A stretch of DNA of 64,000 bases from Bacteroidota bacterium (GTDB lineage Bacteria; Bacteroidota; Bacteroidia; Chitinophagales; Chitinophagaceae): positions 1-64,000 of the forward strand of contig VBAR01000003.1 of NCBI GenBank assembly GCA_005882315.1, given 5' to 3'. The notes under the pieces were generated by a model. The model had not been told where the DNA came from. It did no database searches and was given only the letters and a program-made list of their open reading frames with translations. This document shows, piece after piece, positions 8,435-16,204 of the stretch. Both the position numbers and the translations under genes were made by a program. How positions within the stretch are numbered: the stretch's first letter is position 1; each line of letters begins with the position of its first letter.

Positions 8435-8562
8435 GATGCAACTATCAGCAAGCTGCTGCAATTTTCTGGTGTACTTTCAGAGACATTTTCGTTAGGCACC
8501 CGTTCACTTTTGGCGATGTCCAATTTTGTAGCATTCTGCAGCAATTATCACTTTGAAAATAT
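8435..8562. other. Non-coding spacer between the two repeat copies
   Basis: 128 bp between the duplicated tmRNA-end repeats. I see no ORF, RNA gene or promoter of note; it is too short to hold an integrase. If the repeats are attachment sites, this is what was left after loss of an element. Confidence 0.5.
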
Positions 8563-8636
8563 TCACCTCCACCCGGTTTAGATGTAAAAAATGTAAGCGA
8601 CTGTTAATGATTAGCAGTCGCTTTTCGTTTTAGCAT
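8563..8636 (+). repeat. Direct repeat copy 2: tmRNA 3'-end fragment plus terminator
   Basis: Identical to copy 1 over TCACCTCCACCCGGTTTA, then diverged. The T arm and the rest of the tmRNA are absent, so this is a 3'-end fragment and not a second tmRNA. Distance between copies is 207 bp. Confidence 0.8.
8595..8630 (+). terminator. Duplicated terminator hairpin
   Basis: Stem AAGCGACTG / CAGTCGCTT (8595-8603 and 8615-8623) followed by TTCGTTTT. It is the diverged twin of the tmRNA terminator, with a shorter loop. Confidence 0.75.
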
Positions 8637-8750
8637 CGTTGATGTCTCAGCTCTTTTATTTTCTTAGATTATCCGTTCAATGTCTTCATTGTGAGTAATT
8701 AATTACCCATTTTGTTAGATTTCATTTTCGTCTTTCTAATGATTTTGAGT

Positions 8751-8767
8751 TGGCACGATTTTTTTAA
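8751..8767 (+). promoter_or_regulatory. Possible sigma-54 promoter (-24 element clear, -12 weak)
   Basis: TTGGCACG at 8750-8757 matches the sigma-54 -24 element well. The -12 position expected at 8762-8766 reads TTTTT/TTTTA rather than TTGCA, so the invariant GC is missing. The predicted start lies about 27 nt ahead of the ATG at 8803. Confidence 0.3.
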
Positions 8768-8802
8768 GGGTATTGTTGTCTTAACTTTTAAAACCTTTTA
8801 TT

Positions 8803-9018
8803 ATGACTCCAAATCTTACCCTCGATGAAATGATACTTCAATACAGTGAGAACCCATTCATCGACGAAAAAATGTTTCAAGCCCCGGCTTTTTCAGATAA
8901 CAAGCAAAAGCATAAGATATTAACAAGATTAGTACTTATTGCCAGGAATTTGTTTAATAAAGAGCAAGAACCAATTCTCGATACTTACAAAAGACGATAC
9001 GAGATCATGCATGGATAA
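8803..9018 (+). CDS. Small hypothetical protein
   Basis: 71 residues, acidic N-terminal half and basic C-terminal half (KILTRLVLIARNLFNKEQEP), no signal peptide or membrane segment. Not recognised. Support: a normal ATG start, an AT-rich upstream region with a sigma-54-like -24 box, and Bacteroidota-like codon use. Its last 14 bp overlap the convergent membrane-protein gene. Confidence 0.5.
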   Translation: MTPNLTLDEMILQYSENPFIDEKMFQAPAFSDNKQKHKILTRLVLIARNLFNKEQEPILDTYKRRYEIMHG

Positions 9019-9772
9019 CATTTTTCTCCTTTAAATTGATCGGTTGACTTAATTCTCTTCTAAAAAATAATTGCCTCAATGAAAATATATGCAATGTATA
9101 TGCAAGAGGTACTAGTACTCCCGGCAATAAGATAAAAGGAAACTCTGCTACTAATGTGTTTGCCGGCTCGTTCATAAAATAACGGATGGATGTTGGCATT
9201 GAAAGCACTGCGATCACAAGTATATTGATCAGTAAAAGGATCCCAAGAAAATTATAGAAAATAGCCAATTTAGATGCATTACTTTTTCTTCTTGCCAGTA
9301 AATAACCAACTGGCAAAGCAAGTAAACCAGTGAGTATATCAAAATTTCTTCCTTCGAATGTCATTTGAACAGGCAACTTATTATTTAAAAAGGCTAAAAG
9401 AAGTAATAGTTCTACCATTATTCGGAAAGATTGCATCCAGATCAGCCAATGCGGTGGGATTGATTGTAAGAGTTGTGTCCCTTTTTTTGAAAATGCAATG
9501 AGTAAAACAATTGGTAAAGGAATAAGTATTGCTAAAGCCGGTTTTGGTGGTAAACTACTGAAGTCGGAAAAGAAATCCTGGAACGAAAGTACTGAAAGCA
9601 ACACTGCCCATAATAATATAGCAACTGTTGAGATAGTAAATATTCTTTTGCGACGAGTTTCTTCCCAGCCTGTTCTTTTTAAGACAGCCTGTAATCCTTT
9701 TATGATAAGGGCAATACATGCCAGGGTAAGCAACAGCATCAGGAAGCCCGGTATTGAAAAATTGCTTTTCAT
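9005..9772 (-). CDS. Polytopic membrane protein, unknown
   Basis: 255 residues with about seven hydrophobic segments (near 8-26, 42-62, 78-95, 108-128, 146-160, 170-190, 210-230) and short loops. No catalytic or transport motif recognised. Starts MKSNFSIPGFLMLL. It sits 100 bp downstream of the Crp/Fnr regulator on the same strand, so it could be part of its transcript. Confidence 0.7.
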   Translation of the reverse strand: MKSNFSIPGFLMLLLTLACIALIIKGLQAVLKRTGWEETRRKRIFTISTVAILLWAVLLSVLSFQDFFSDFSSLPPKPALAILIPLPIVLLIAFSKKGTQLLQSIPPHWLIWMQSFRIMVELLLLLAFLNNKLPVQMTFEGRNFDILTGLLALPVGYLLARRKSNASKLAIFYNFLGILLLINILVIAVLSMPTSIRYFMNEPANTLVAEFPFILLPGVLVPLAYTLHIFSLRQLFFRRELSQPINLKEKNVIHA

Positions 9773-9871
9773 TTTATAAGCTTTTATTGTGTTTTGATCT
9801 TATGATCATATCACAAAGAAACTATAGAGGATCTTGCCTGCTCTTTGCAAATGACAAGAAATGACCGGGGA

Positions 9872-10453
9872 TTATTTTTTTAGATATTCCTTTCGAATGC
9901 GGCTTAAAGAAGTATCAGTAATGCCAAGATAAGAGGCGATATGTTTCAGTGCAGCATACTGAAATATTTCAGGATTGGTTTTCAATAGTGTGTCGTACCG
10001 TTGCTCCGCTGTTTCGGTGATCATTGAGAGCATTCTTGTTTTTAGTGAAGAAAATCCTTTTACTAATATGGCACGGCCAAAATCCCTGAACTCATGCAGA
10101 GAATGAAAAAGATTATTAAGCTGGTCGTAGGTTATACACCACCCTTCAGAGTCAACAATTGACTGAAAGTTTTCTTTTGATATTGTGCGATTAAAAAAGG
10201 ATGACACTTCAAATACCACCTGGTTTGAAGAATAGAAATTAGTTGTAACCTCATTGCCATCTGTATCATGTGCAAATGCTCGGATGAAACCATTTTCAAG
10301 AAAAAAATAATCATTGCAAATTCTTCCTTCTTTAAAGAGAAAATCATTTCGTTTGATTTCTTTTGGAGTAAACTGTCCGGCTATCTCTTCTGCTGTTTTT
10401 TGAGAGACGAGGTTGGAATTTCTTAAAAATTGAATTAGTTTTTGACTACCCAT
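9872..10453 (-). CDS. Crp/Fnr-family transcription regulator
   Basis: 193 residues. N-terminal cyclic-nucleotide-binding-type beta-roll (KEGRICNDYFFLENGFIRAF, about 42-61; FYSSNQVVFEVSSFF) and a C-terminal helix-turn-helix region (ALKHIASYLGITDTSLSRIR, near 168-187). No Fnr-type N-terminal cysteines. This is the common Bacteroidota Crp/Fnr subtype often found beside stress or membrane genes. A 15-bp palindrome lies directly upstream of its start, and the Cys-rich protein gene is divergent from it. Confidence 0.88.
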   Translation of the reverse strand: MGSQKLIQFLRNSNLVSQKTAEEIAGQFTPKEIKRNDFLFKEGRICNDYFFLENGFIRAFAHDTDGNEVTTNFYSSNQVVFEVSSFFNRTISKENFQSIVDSEGWCITYDQLNNLFHSLHEFRDFGRAILVKGFSSLKTRMLSMITETAEQRYDTLLKTNPEIFQYAALKHIASYLGITDTSLSRIRKEYLKK

Positions 10454-10458
10454 GAATA

Positions 10459-10473
10459 ATCATTTTAAATGAT
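10459..10473. promoter_or_regulatory. Palindrome upstream of Crp/Fnr gene
   Basis: ATCATTT-T-AAATGAT, a perfect 7+1+7 inverted repeat 5 bp before the Crp/Fnr start codon. Could be an autoregulatory site or part of the mRNA leader. Does not match the classic TTGAT-N4-ATCAA box. Confidence 0.3.
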
Positions 10474-10663
10474 CGGTTTATTTTTCTTTCTTAACCACAA
10501 TTCCATCATCGCAATTGTTGCAAGGAACATAGGCGATCCTCGTTTAATATCATTGGTGCAAGTTAATATATTGCTGTCTAAACAAATAAAGCAGGGCATT
10601 TCTGTGCATGGTATTTGTAGGCCTGATTAAGTAATTAATTTCTTAATCTTAAAAATCAAACCT

Positions 10664-10993
10664 ATGAGTCACGAAAAAAATATAGGATTGATCGAAATGC
10701 TGAATCGTTGCGCTATTGAATGCAGCCATTGTGCAATGGCCTGCCTCAATGAAGATCATGTAAAAATGCTGAACCGCTGTATTAAGCTTGATCTTGACTG
10801 TGCTGAACTTTGCCGTACTATAGCATCACTTCTTTCACGTGGCTCCGAACATGGTGAGCATTTGCTGAAAGAATGCGTAGAACTTTGTAATGTATGTGCT
10901 GATGAATGTGAAAAACATTCACATATGCAACATTGTAAAAGATGTGCAGAAGTATGCAGGGAATGTGCAGAGGAATGCAGTGCAATGGCGTAA
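10664..10993 (+). CDS. Cys-rich four-helix-bundle metal-binding protein (DUF326 type)
   Basis: 109 residues with 16 cysteines, mostly in CxxC or CxxxC spacing (CAIECSHCAMAC; CVELCNVCADEC; CKRCAEVCRECAEEC). This pattern marks the DUF326 copper-storage-like four-helix bundle, in which inward-facing Cys bind Cu(I). No signal peptide, so probably cytoplasmic. It is divergent from the Crp/Fnr gene and followed by a terminator. Confidence 0.85.
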   Translation: MSHEKNIGLIEMLNRCAIECSHCAMACLNEDHVKMLNRCIKLDLDCAELCRTIASLLSRGSEHGEHLLKECVELCNVCADECEKHSHMQHCKRCAEVCRECAEECSAMA

Positions 10994-11000
10994 AAAATCA

Positions 11001-11022
11001 CAGGGACGATCCATCGTCCCTG
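11001..11022 (+). terminator. Terminator-like hairpin after the Cys-rich gene
   Basis: Stem CAGGGACGA / TCGTCCCTG with a TCCA loop, 7 bp after the stop, followed by TTTACTTATAT. Strong stem; the T tract is interrupted. Confidence 0.7.
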
Positions 11023-11050
11023 TTTACTTATATAAAATATTTAAAATAAT

Positions 11051-11359
11051 ATGATCATGTCAGTATATGTAATAAACGCTTATGACATACACGACTTTGA
11101 AACATTCAAAGATTATCCGCCGCGTGTAGGACCCTTACTTCAGAAACATGGAGCAAAATTGTTGGCAATGGAAACAAATCCAAAAGCATTGGAAAGAAAC
11201 CCTAAAACCATGAATGCTTTAGTAGAATTTCCTTCAGAGGAAGCTGTACTTAATTTTTATAATGACCCCGAATATCGATCCTTTATTCATTTAAGACACA
11301 ATTCCACATCAAATTGCACAATGATCATATTGAATCAATTTGAAAACAAGCAAAGTTGA
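11051..11359 (+). CDS. DUF1330-family protein
   Basis: 102 residues with the ferredoxin-like small-domain pattern of DUF1330: YVINAYDIHDFETFKDY, a central VEFPSEEAVLNFYNDPEY, and C-terminal hydrophobic strand. Single-domain cytoplasmic protein of unknown biochemical role. ATGs at 11051 and 11057 are both possible; the second gives MSVYV, the more typical family start. Confidence 0.8.
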   Translation: MIMSVYVINAYDIHDFETFKDYPPRVGPLLQKHGAKLLAMETNPKALERNPKTMNALVEFPSEEAVLNFYNDPEYRSFIHLRHNSTSNCTMIILNQFENKQS

Positions 11360-11378
11360 ATAATATTCATGCGGTTCC

Positions 11379-12581
11379 TCATTTCTTTAAATCAAAAACA
11401 ACCTTCGCATTTTTTTGTTCGCTGGAGGAGATGAAAACCTGGTAGCGGTCGTTTGCAGTAGTAATGATCATGACGGAAGTATTGGGCGGAATAGAGCCTA
11501 AATTTTCAGCAACCATAATTATTTCATGATGAGGTTGAGAAGGATTTATACTAACGGTGATTGATATCGGTTTTTGAGAAAGCCGCATATGCGATCTTAT
11601 TAATGTATTGTTGTGGTATATGCTGATCGTATCACCATCGATCTCACCATTATCATATAGATCAATTTTTATTTCACTGGCTTCAGTTTCAATTTCCCTG
11701 ACCAATGCATTTTCCCTGTTCTTTAATACCAAAGGGGCAGCAGGAAGGATATTCTTATGTTTAACAACTGGATTTGTTTTTAATAGCGTATCAGTTTTCG
11801 GTTTGATCACAGGTGCTGGCTGGACTTTTTTCTCCAGTGGAGTTGTAGATTTTTTAGGTGCCGGTTTTGGCTTTGTTGTCACCGGTGAATTTTTCTGTGA
11901 AGTTTTCTTTGGCACTTCAGCTACCTGTGTATTTTGTTTTACACATTCGCGGAATGTGATATCGTCTAATGCAAAATCATTTCCACAACCACTTGGTCTA
12001 TTATCGGCCATCACAAGTATCAATGTTGACGTTGAGGCAGGAGTTGTGAAATAGACACGATGCTGCGTCCAATGCGGATCTTCAACTCTTGGCAGATCGC
12101 CTGTCACAATGTTTGCGACGATTTTCCCTTCAGGTGTTTCCAATCGAATATTCAGGTTAGGTAAAAGTGGATATGGACATTTTTTTGTAGGCCTGCAAAG
12201 ATTGACAAGCCACAAGCCTAATTCATAAATGGTATTACTCTTCAACCCAGTTATTGGCGTTCTTAGAAATACATCTCCTGCCACTCCAGCATTTACCAAC
12301 AACATATTTCCATCCGCATCGCCGGCGGTGTGGTCCTCAGAAATGGTATGCCAATCGTCGTCGAAGCATTCACTGGTATATGAAGCAAATGAATAATATC
12401 CATCAGAAGGGCAATAGCGTGAAACCCGCCGGTAGCCTGTAAGTTCATTATTAATATCGCGGACATTGCCGGTACCAAAATGTATGGTGAATTGAGAGGG
12501 CTTAAAGATACAGTTAACCTGTTGCGCTTTTAAAAAGAAAGCGAAGGAAAGAATAATGAGTATGAAACCAAACTTCTTCAA
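11379..12581 (-). CDS. Secreted protein with carbohydrate-binding-like and repeat C-terminal domains
   Basis: 400 residues, signal peptide (MKKFGFILIILSFAFFLKAQ) from a TTG start; no nearby in-frame ATG. N-terminal half (about 25-215) looks like a beta-sandwich found in Bacteroidota surface proteins (FALDDITFREC near its end). A Pro/Lys/Thr-rich linker (about 220-300) follows. The last ~95 residues (IDLYDNGEIDGDTISIYHNN... LGSIPPNTSVMII) match the C-terminal domain of the protein at 15172-16065. Function unknown; export is well supported. Confidence 0.8.
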   Translation of the reverse strand: MKKFGFILIILSFAFFLKAQQVNCIFKPSQFTIHFGTGNVRDINNELTGYRRVSRYCPSDGYYSFASYTSECFDDDWHTISEDHTAGDADGNMLLVNAGVAGDVFLRTPITGLKSNTIYELGLWLVNLCRPTKKCPYPLLPNLNIRLETPEGKIVANIVTGDLPRVEDPHWTQHRVYFTTPASTSTLILVMADNRPSGCGNDFALDDITFRECVKQNTQVAEVPKKTSQKNSPVTTKPKPAPKKSTTPLEKKVQPAPVIKPKTDTLLKTNPVVKHKNILPAAPLVLKNRENALVREIETEASEIKIDLYDNGEIDGDTISIYHNNTLIRSHMRLSQKPISITVSINPSQPHHEIIMVAENLGSIPPNTSVMIITTANDRYQVFISSSEQKNAKVVFDLKK

Positions 12582-12670
12582 TGCCGCTGCACTTTACTCT
12601 TAAAGTTACTTTACCAGGGATATATTTTTTTAAAGGATTTTATGAAAGGTAAATTTTTTTCGAAAAAAAA

Positions 12671-12709
12671 TTTGGTGGTTTAGAATAATATTTAGACATT
12701 TGGCTAAAT
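12671..12709 (+). promoter_or_regulatory. Promoter with overlapping operator-like inverted repeat (sdpR-sdpI)
   Basis: TTTG (12671-12674), 20 bp, then GACATTTG (12695-12702): a near-consensus Bacteroidota -33/-7 pair. ATTTAG-N8-CTAAAT (12690-12709) is centred on the -7 element. Position is ideal for autorepression by the ArsR-type repressor encoded 25 bp downstream (inference). Confidence 0.55.
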
Positions 12710-12733
12710 ATACAATCATTGAATTAAGAGATT

Positions 12734-12997
12734 ATGAACAATGTATTTAAAGCTTTGAATGATCCTACCCGGCGGGAGATACTTGAATTACTGAGAGAAA
12801 AGGATATGACGGCAGGGGAGATAGTGAACATGTTTAATATATCCGGTCCCAGCATTTCTCACCACCTGGATCTGTTGAAACAGGCCAAATTGGTGATCGC
12901 AGAAAAAAAAGGACAATTTGTTTCTTACTCTCTTAATACAACAGTTGTAGATGAGATCATGAAATGGTTACTTCAAATCAAATCAAAAAAGAAATAA
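12734..12997 (+). CDS. sdpR: ArsR/SdpR-type autorepressor
   Basis: 87 residues, a single winged-helix: MNNVFKALNDPTRREILELL, then MTAGEIVNMFNISGPSISHHLDLLKQAKLV, where the recognition helix is SGPSISHHLDLL. No metal-binding Cys as in ArsR, so it belongs to the metal-free SdpR/autorepressor branch. Its gene is 2 bp before sdpI. In Bacillus SdpR is held at the membrane by SdpI; here only the R-I pair is present. Confidence 0.88.
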   Translation: MNNVFKALNDPTRREILELLREKDMTAGEIVNMFNISGPSISHHLDLLKQAKLVIAEKKGQFVSYSLNTTVVDEIMKWLLQIKSKKK

Positions 12998-12999
12998 TT

Positions 13000-13659
13000 A
13001 TGGATAAGTTTTTGAAAAGGATCATTTGGCTGTTCATTGCAGGCCCGGCAGTTTATCTCGCCATCGCCTGGAATAACATTCCTGAAATAGTTGCTATCCA
13101 TTTTAATTTAAATGGAGAACCTGACCGTTATGGCAACAAAAATGAGCTTATTATGATGACAATAATATTGACAGTAGTGAATGCAGCTGTTTATTTATTG
13201 TTGCCCCAGGTTTACAGGATCGATCCAAAAAGATATGCAGCAGAAAATAAAAACAGATTACATCGTATAGCCTTTGCTGTAAGCGTATTTATTGCTGCTG
13301 TTCTTTGTCTACTTATATATACTTGTGTTCATGAAAATATAAAATCCAGTGGCCGGTTTATTGTGGCTGGAGTAGGCCTCTTGTTTGCAATTATTGGTAA
13401 TTATATGCATACTATCAAACCGAATTATTTCGCTGGTATACGTTTGCCCTGGACGTTGAATAACGACGAGAATTGGAGAAAGACACATTTGCTGGGAGGA
13501 AAATTAATGTTCGCAGGCGGATTGCTGATCGCTGTTATCAGCCTTTTTACTTCGTTCTTATTATCTATGATCATTTTATTTGCAGTAATGAGTTTAATAA
13601 TACTTATTACCTGCATTTATTCATATAATTTATACAAAAGGCTAAAAGCTTCACAGTAA
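13000..13659 (+). CDS. sdpI: SdpI/DUF1648-family membrane protein
   Basis: 219 residues from the ATG 2 bp after sdpR; an in-frame extension back to 12964 runs into sdpR and is rejected. Six hydrophobic segments. The DUF1648 signature PEIVAIHFNLNGEPDRYGNK lies near residues 27-46, and the SdpI motif YFAGIRLPWTLNNDENWRKT near 140-160. In Bacillus SdpI gives immunity to the SdpC toxin and sequesters SdpR. No sdpABC is nearby, so the signal sensed here is unknown. Confidence 0.88.
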   Translation: MDKFLKRIIWLFIAGPAVYLAIAWNNIPEIVAIHFNLNGEPDRYGNKNELIMMTIILTVVNAAVYLLLPQVYRIDPKRYAAENKNRLHRIAFAVSVFIAAVLCLLIYTCVHENIKSSGRFIVAGVGLLFAIIGNYMHTIKPNYFAGIRLPWTLNNDENWRKTHLLGGKLMFAGGLLIAVISLFTSFLLSMIILFAVMSLIILITCIYSYNLYKRLKASQ

Positions 13660-13702
13660 ATTATTAACGGAAGATCATTTGTCGTGTCGCTTGAGTATTA
13701 AT

Positions 13703-14077
13703 TTATTTTATGCGTTCACCTTTAGCATCATAGGTGCCAAGCACAGATCCGGTAACATGATCGTCATCTTTTTTGATCAGTGTTATGTTAACATCATTTC
13801 CCATGGCCTGGTAATAAAGTGTTACTTCATTGTCTTTTACTTCGACTTTAGAACATTTGGTTATTTCTTTACCGGTTGAATCCTGCACTATTCCTGTGAG
13901 TGTATTGTCGGTTTTCTCCAGCGAATAAATTCTTTTAAGGTCTCCGTAAGGCGTGCCGGTCACCAGTACTTTCCATTTACCTGCAAAAAAATCTGCACCC
14001 GTTTTGGATTGCGCATTCACACCACCTGCTAAAAGCATAAATGCTAATACTATTGCGACTGAATTTAATCTTTTCAT
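13703..14077 (-). CDS. Small secreted protein, unknown
   Basis: 124 residues with a clear signal peptide (cleavage after GGVNAQ). The mature part starts GADFFAGKWKVLVTGTPYGD and is beta-rich, resembling small lipocalin-like or DUF-type periplasmic domains; I do not assign a family. Same strand as the neighbouring SnoaL-like lipoprotein, 53 bp downstream of it. Confidence 0.65.
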   Translation of the reverse strand: MKRLNSVAIVLAFMLLAGGVNAQSKTGADFFAGKWKVLVTGTPYGDLKRIYSLEKTDNTLTGIVQDSTGKEITKCSKVEVKDNEVTLYYQAMGNDVNITLIKKDDDHVTGSVLGTYDAKGERIK

Positions 14078-14130
14078 ACGAGATGTATTTGAATGTTTTT
14101 AGTTATTTAGAAAAATCGAAATATTATTTT

Positions 14131-14598
14131 CTATTTGTTTTGAGATGGATCAGTTGTTGCAATATCAACTGCATTCTTCCATGTACCATCTGCTTGTTTA
14201 CGCCAAATAGTTACTGCCTTATTATTTGTTGTAATTGTTTTGCCGGTTGAGTCATTATAGGAAACTTTTGAATTCTCAATCAGGTAAGCCATATCGCCGT
14301 TATCTGAAACTTCAACACTTTGTGGTTCCCAACTTATACTAAAGCCAAGCATTTTAAAACTTCCTTCTACCATTTGCCGGATCGCCTGTTTACCTTTTAA
14401 CGGAGCCATCCCTTCCTGCATTACCAAAGCATCGTCTGCCCAATAGCTTAACGTCTTCTCAATATCCTTTGTAGCAGCTGCCTGCGACCATTCCTTGCTT
14501 AGCTGTATAATTTTTTCGCCTTCTGCTTTTTTATCAACCTTCGTTTCACTGCAACTAGCTATTGCCAGTAAGAACAGAAATATTGTTATTGGTTTCAT
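14131..14598 (-). CDS. Lipoprotein with SnoaL/DUF4440-like domain
   Basis: 155 residues. Lipobox LAIASCSE at the N-terminus. The mature part (KEWSQAAATKDIEKTLSYWADDALVMQEGM ... VTIWRKQADGTWKNAVDIA) is the NTF2-like fold of the DUF4440/SnoaL group. These bind or turn over small ligands; the substrate here is unknown. Follows the Asp-rich protein gene by 21 bp on the same strand. Confidence 0.82.
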   Translation of the reverse strand: MKPITIFLFLLAIASCSETKVDKKAEGEKIIQLSKEWSQAAATKDIEKTLSYWADDALVMQEGMAPLKGKQAIRQMVEGSFKMLGFSISWEPQSVEVSDNGDMAYLIENSKVSYNDSTGKTITTNNKAVTIWRKQADGTWKNAVDIATTDPSQNK

Positions 14599-14619
14599 AT
14601 CTGTATTTATTTTAATAAA

Positions 14620-15003
14620 TTAATCATCCATGTCATCGTCATCATCATCATCCATGTCAACATCATTATCATCGTCATCATCATCATCCATGTCAACATC
14701 ATTATCAAAGTCATTATCGTCTAAGTCATCTTCATCTTCATCGTCATCAGCATTGATTTCTTCCTGGTTAATGCCTGAGGGAAGCCCGGAATAAAGTTGT
14801 AATCTTAAATGGCCATCTGGTGTTTGCGGATTATCCAATTCGTCAAAATCTTCCCAGGCATCTTCTTTTGCATCTTCTTTTGTTCGCCCGATTCCATGAA
14901 AAGTACGCTCAGTCCTTTGATCAGTGATAATACAATCGTACGAAATAGCATTCCCAAATTCGGTTTTCCTTTCAATATATTCAATCTTAAATCTTTCTGA
15001 CAT
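14620..15003 (-). CDS. Small protein with long Asp-repeat tail
   Basis: 127 residues. The N-terminal ~75 residues are a compact domain (ERKTEFGNAISYDCIITDQR, GRTKEDAKEDAWEDFDELDN) that I do not recognise. The last ~45 are almost all Asp with regular Asn, Val and Met breaks. The tail DNA contains an exact 30-bp block repeated at 36-bp spacing (14641-14670 and 14677-14706), i.e. a 12-residue unit, so it has probably grown by slippage. Likely binds cations or basic partners (inference). Confidence 0.7.
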   Translation of the reverse strand: MSERFKIEYIERKTEFGNAISYDCIITDQRTERTFHGIGRTKEDAKEDAWEDFDELDNPQTPDGHLRLQLYSGLPSGINQEEINADDDEDEDDLDDNDFDNDVDMDDDDDDDNDVDMDDDDDDDMDD

Positions 15004-15171
15004 GACTGGATTACACGTTTAAAGATCCATTCAAACTTTCATAAAGTAACAAAAAAAATCAGACTTCCATTTTCTAATGAATATAAATGAATGTGTAGAG
15101 ATCCGGAAGGTCTTCTGCGGCCCCCTTTCTATTTGGATATACTTATAAGGTAATTAGAATAGGATTATCAT

Positions 15172-16065
15172 TTATTTTTTCCGCAGAATGATAGCTGCAC
15201 TTCTTTTCAAGTCGCCTTCAAAACGTATATCATACCGGGTGGTACCATCTTCAATGATCAAAAGCCCTGTATTGGGAGGAATGGTGCCTAATGATTCTGC
15301 ATGCATTACAAGTATCAACGAATCACCTTTTCCAATCCTTGCTGGGATAGTAATTGAAAATGCTTTGGTAGTAAGTCCTTTTTTCTCAGCTATCATTTTT
15401 CCATTCAGTACCATGCTGATCGTATCACCATCGACGGTACCATTATCAACGATACTTAATTTCAGGCTGTCTGCGGAAAAAAATATTTCCCTGATCTTTT
15501 CAATTTTTCGTTCATTGATTTTTAAGGGAGCAACAATATTTTTTTCAGATACTGATTTTTTCTCTCTTGTTCGTGTAAATGCAAGATTATGTAACAGGTT
15601 CAATTCATCTAAACTAGATAAAATTTTTGGTGATGTTGCTTTGCTGGATTTTTGAAGATAGACCTCGCCATTATAATTTCGTGTGTCCCGGAAGTCGATC
15701 GACCTTGTTTTGAAGATGCCACTTAAAGTCCATACCGTATCTTTCTTTTGTATTGTAAGAAACCCATAAAGTTTTGTTCGGATAGCTACTGTATTGAAGT
15801 TTTCGTAGATCAGTTCTCCATCTTCAACCCGTATTTCTTTTTTGCCTACAGTGATCTTTGCTGTCTTGATCCCGATATTGTCGAAACCTTCCTTATCATA
15901 AATAATTAATGAATATCCGGATGTTTTTTCATTGTTTTCGCTTATCGCCAGTTCATAGGGAAGCTGGCTTCCGGGAGTTTTAATATAACCCGTCCATACA
16001 CCAGCCAGGCTTTGGGCAAAGATCCATAGGGGAAAAAGATTCAATATGGTTAAAAGGATTTTCAT
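15172..16065 (-). CDS. Secreted protein sharing C-terminal domain with 11379-12581
   Basis: 297 residues, signal peptide (LLTILNLFPLWIFAQS). N-terminal domain starts AGVWTGYIKTPGSQLPYELA, a small beta-barrel-like region. The C-terminal ~95 residues (LSIVDNGTVDGDTISMVLNG ... ESLGTIPPNTGLLIIEDG) repeat the domain at the end of the protein encoded 3 kb upstream: DNGxxDGDTIS and SLGxIPPNT blocks in the same order. Secreted; function unknown. Confidence 0.8.
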   Translation of the reverse strand: MKILLTILNLFPLWIFAQSLAGVWTGYIKTPGSQLPYELAISENNEKTSGYSLIIYDKEGFDNIGIKTAKITVGKKEIRVEDGELIYENFNTVAIRTKLYGFLTIQKKDTVWTLSGIFKTRSIDFRDTRNYNGEVYLQKSSKATSPKILSSLDELNLLHNLAFTRTREKKSVSEKNIVAPLKINERKIEKIREIFFSADSLKLSIVDNGTVDGDTISMVLNGKMIAEKKGLTTKAFSITIPARIGKGDSLILVMHAESLGTIPPNTGLLIIEDGTTRYDIRFEGDLKRSAAIILRKK

Positions 16066-16204
16066 TAAATCATCAGAATTATTCAGAGCCTTAAGTTAAC
16101 AGGTTTATTGGTTTAGCAAAGTTATTTTTTGACTGACAAAAGTTTTTATGTAAGTTGATAAAGATCAGGTAAACAGGATTGAATAATATCAATTTTTGCA
16201 GGCT

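Noticed and set aside
8213-8461. 82-codon minus-strand ORF
   Set aside because: Antisense to the tmRNA 3' half and terminator; composition follows the RNA.
8563-8580. Second tmRNA or tRNA gene
   Set aside because: Only the 3' acceptor strand is present; no T arm or 5' half.
10756-11001. 81-codon minus-strand ORF rich in Ser/Cys
   Set aside because: Exact antisense of the Cys-rich gene; Cys codons read back as Ser/Ala/His.
12964-12999. Upstream extension of sdpI
   Set aside because: Runs inside sdpR; the ATG at 13000 gives the family start.
14620-14760. Tandem repeat as mobile or regulatory element
   Set aside because: It is in frame and simply encodes the Asp tail.
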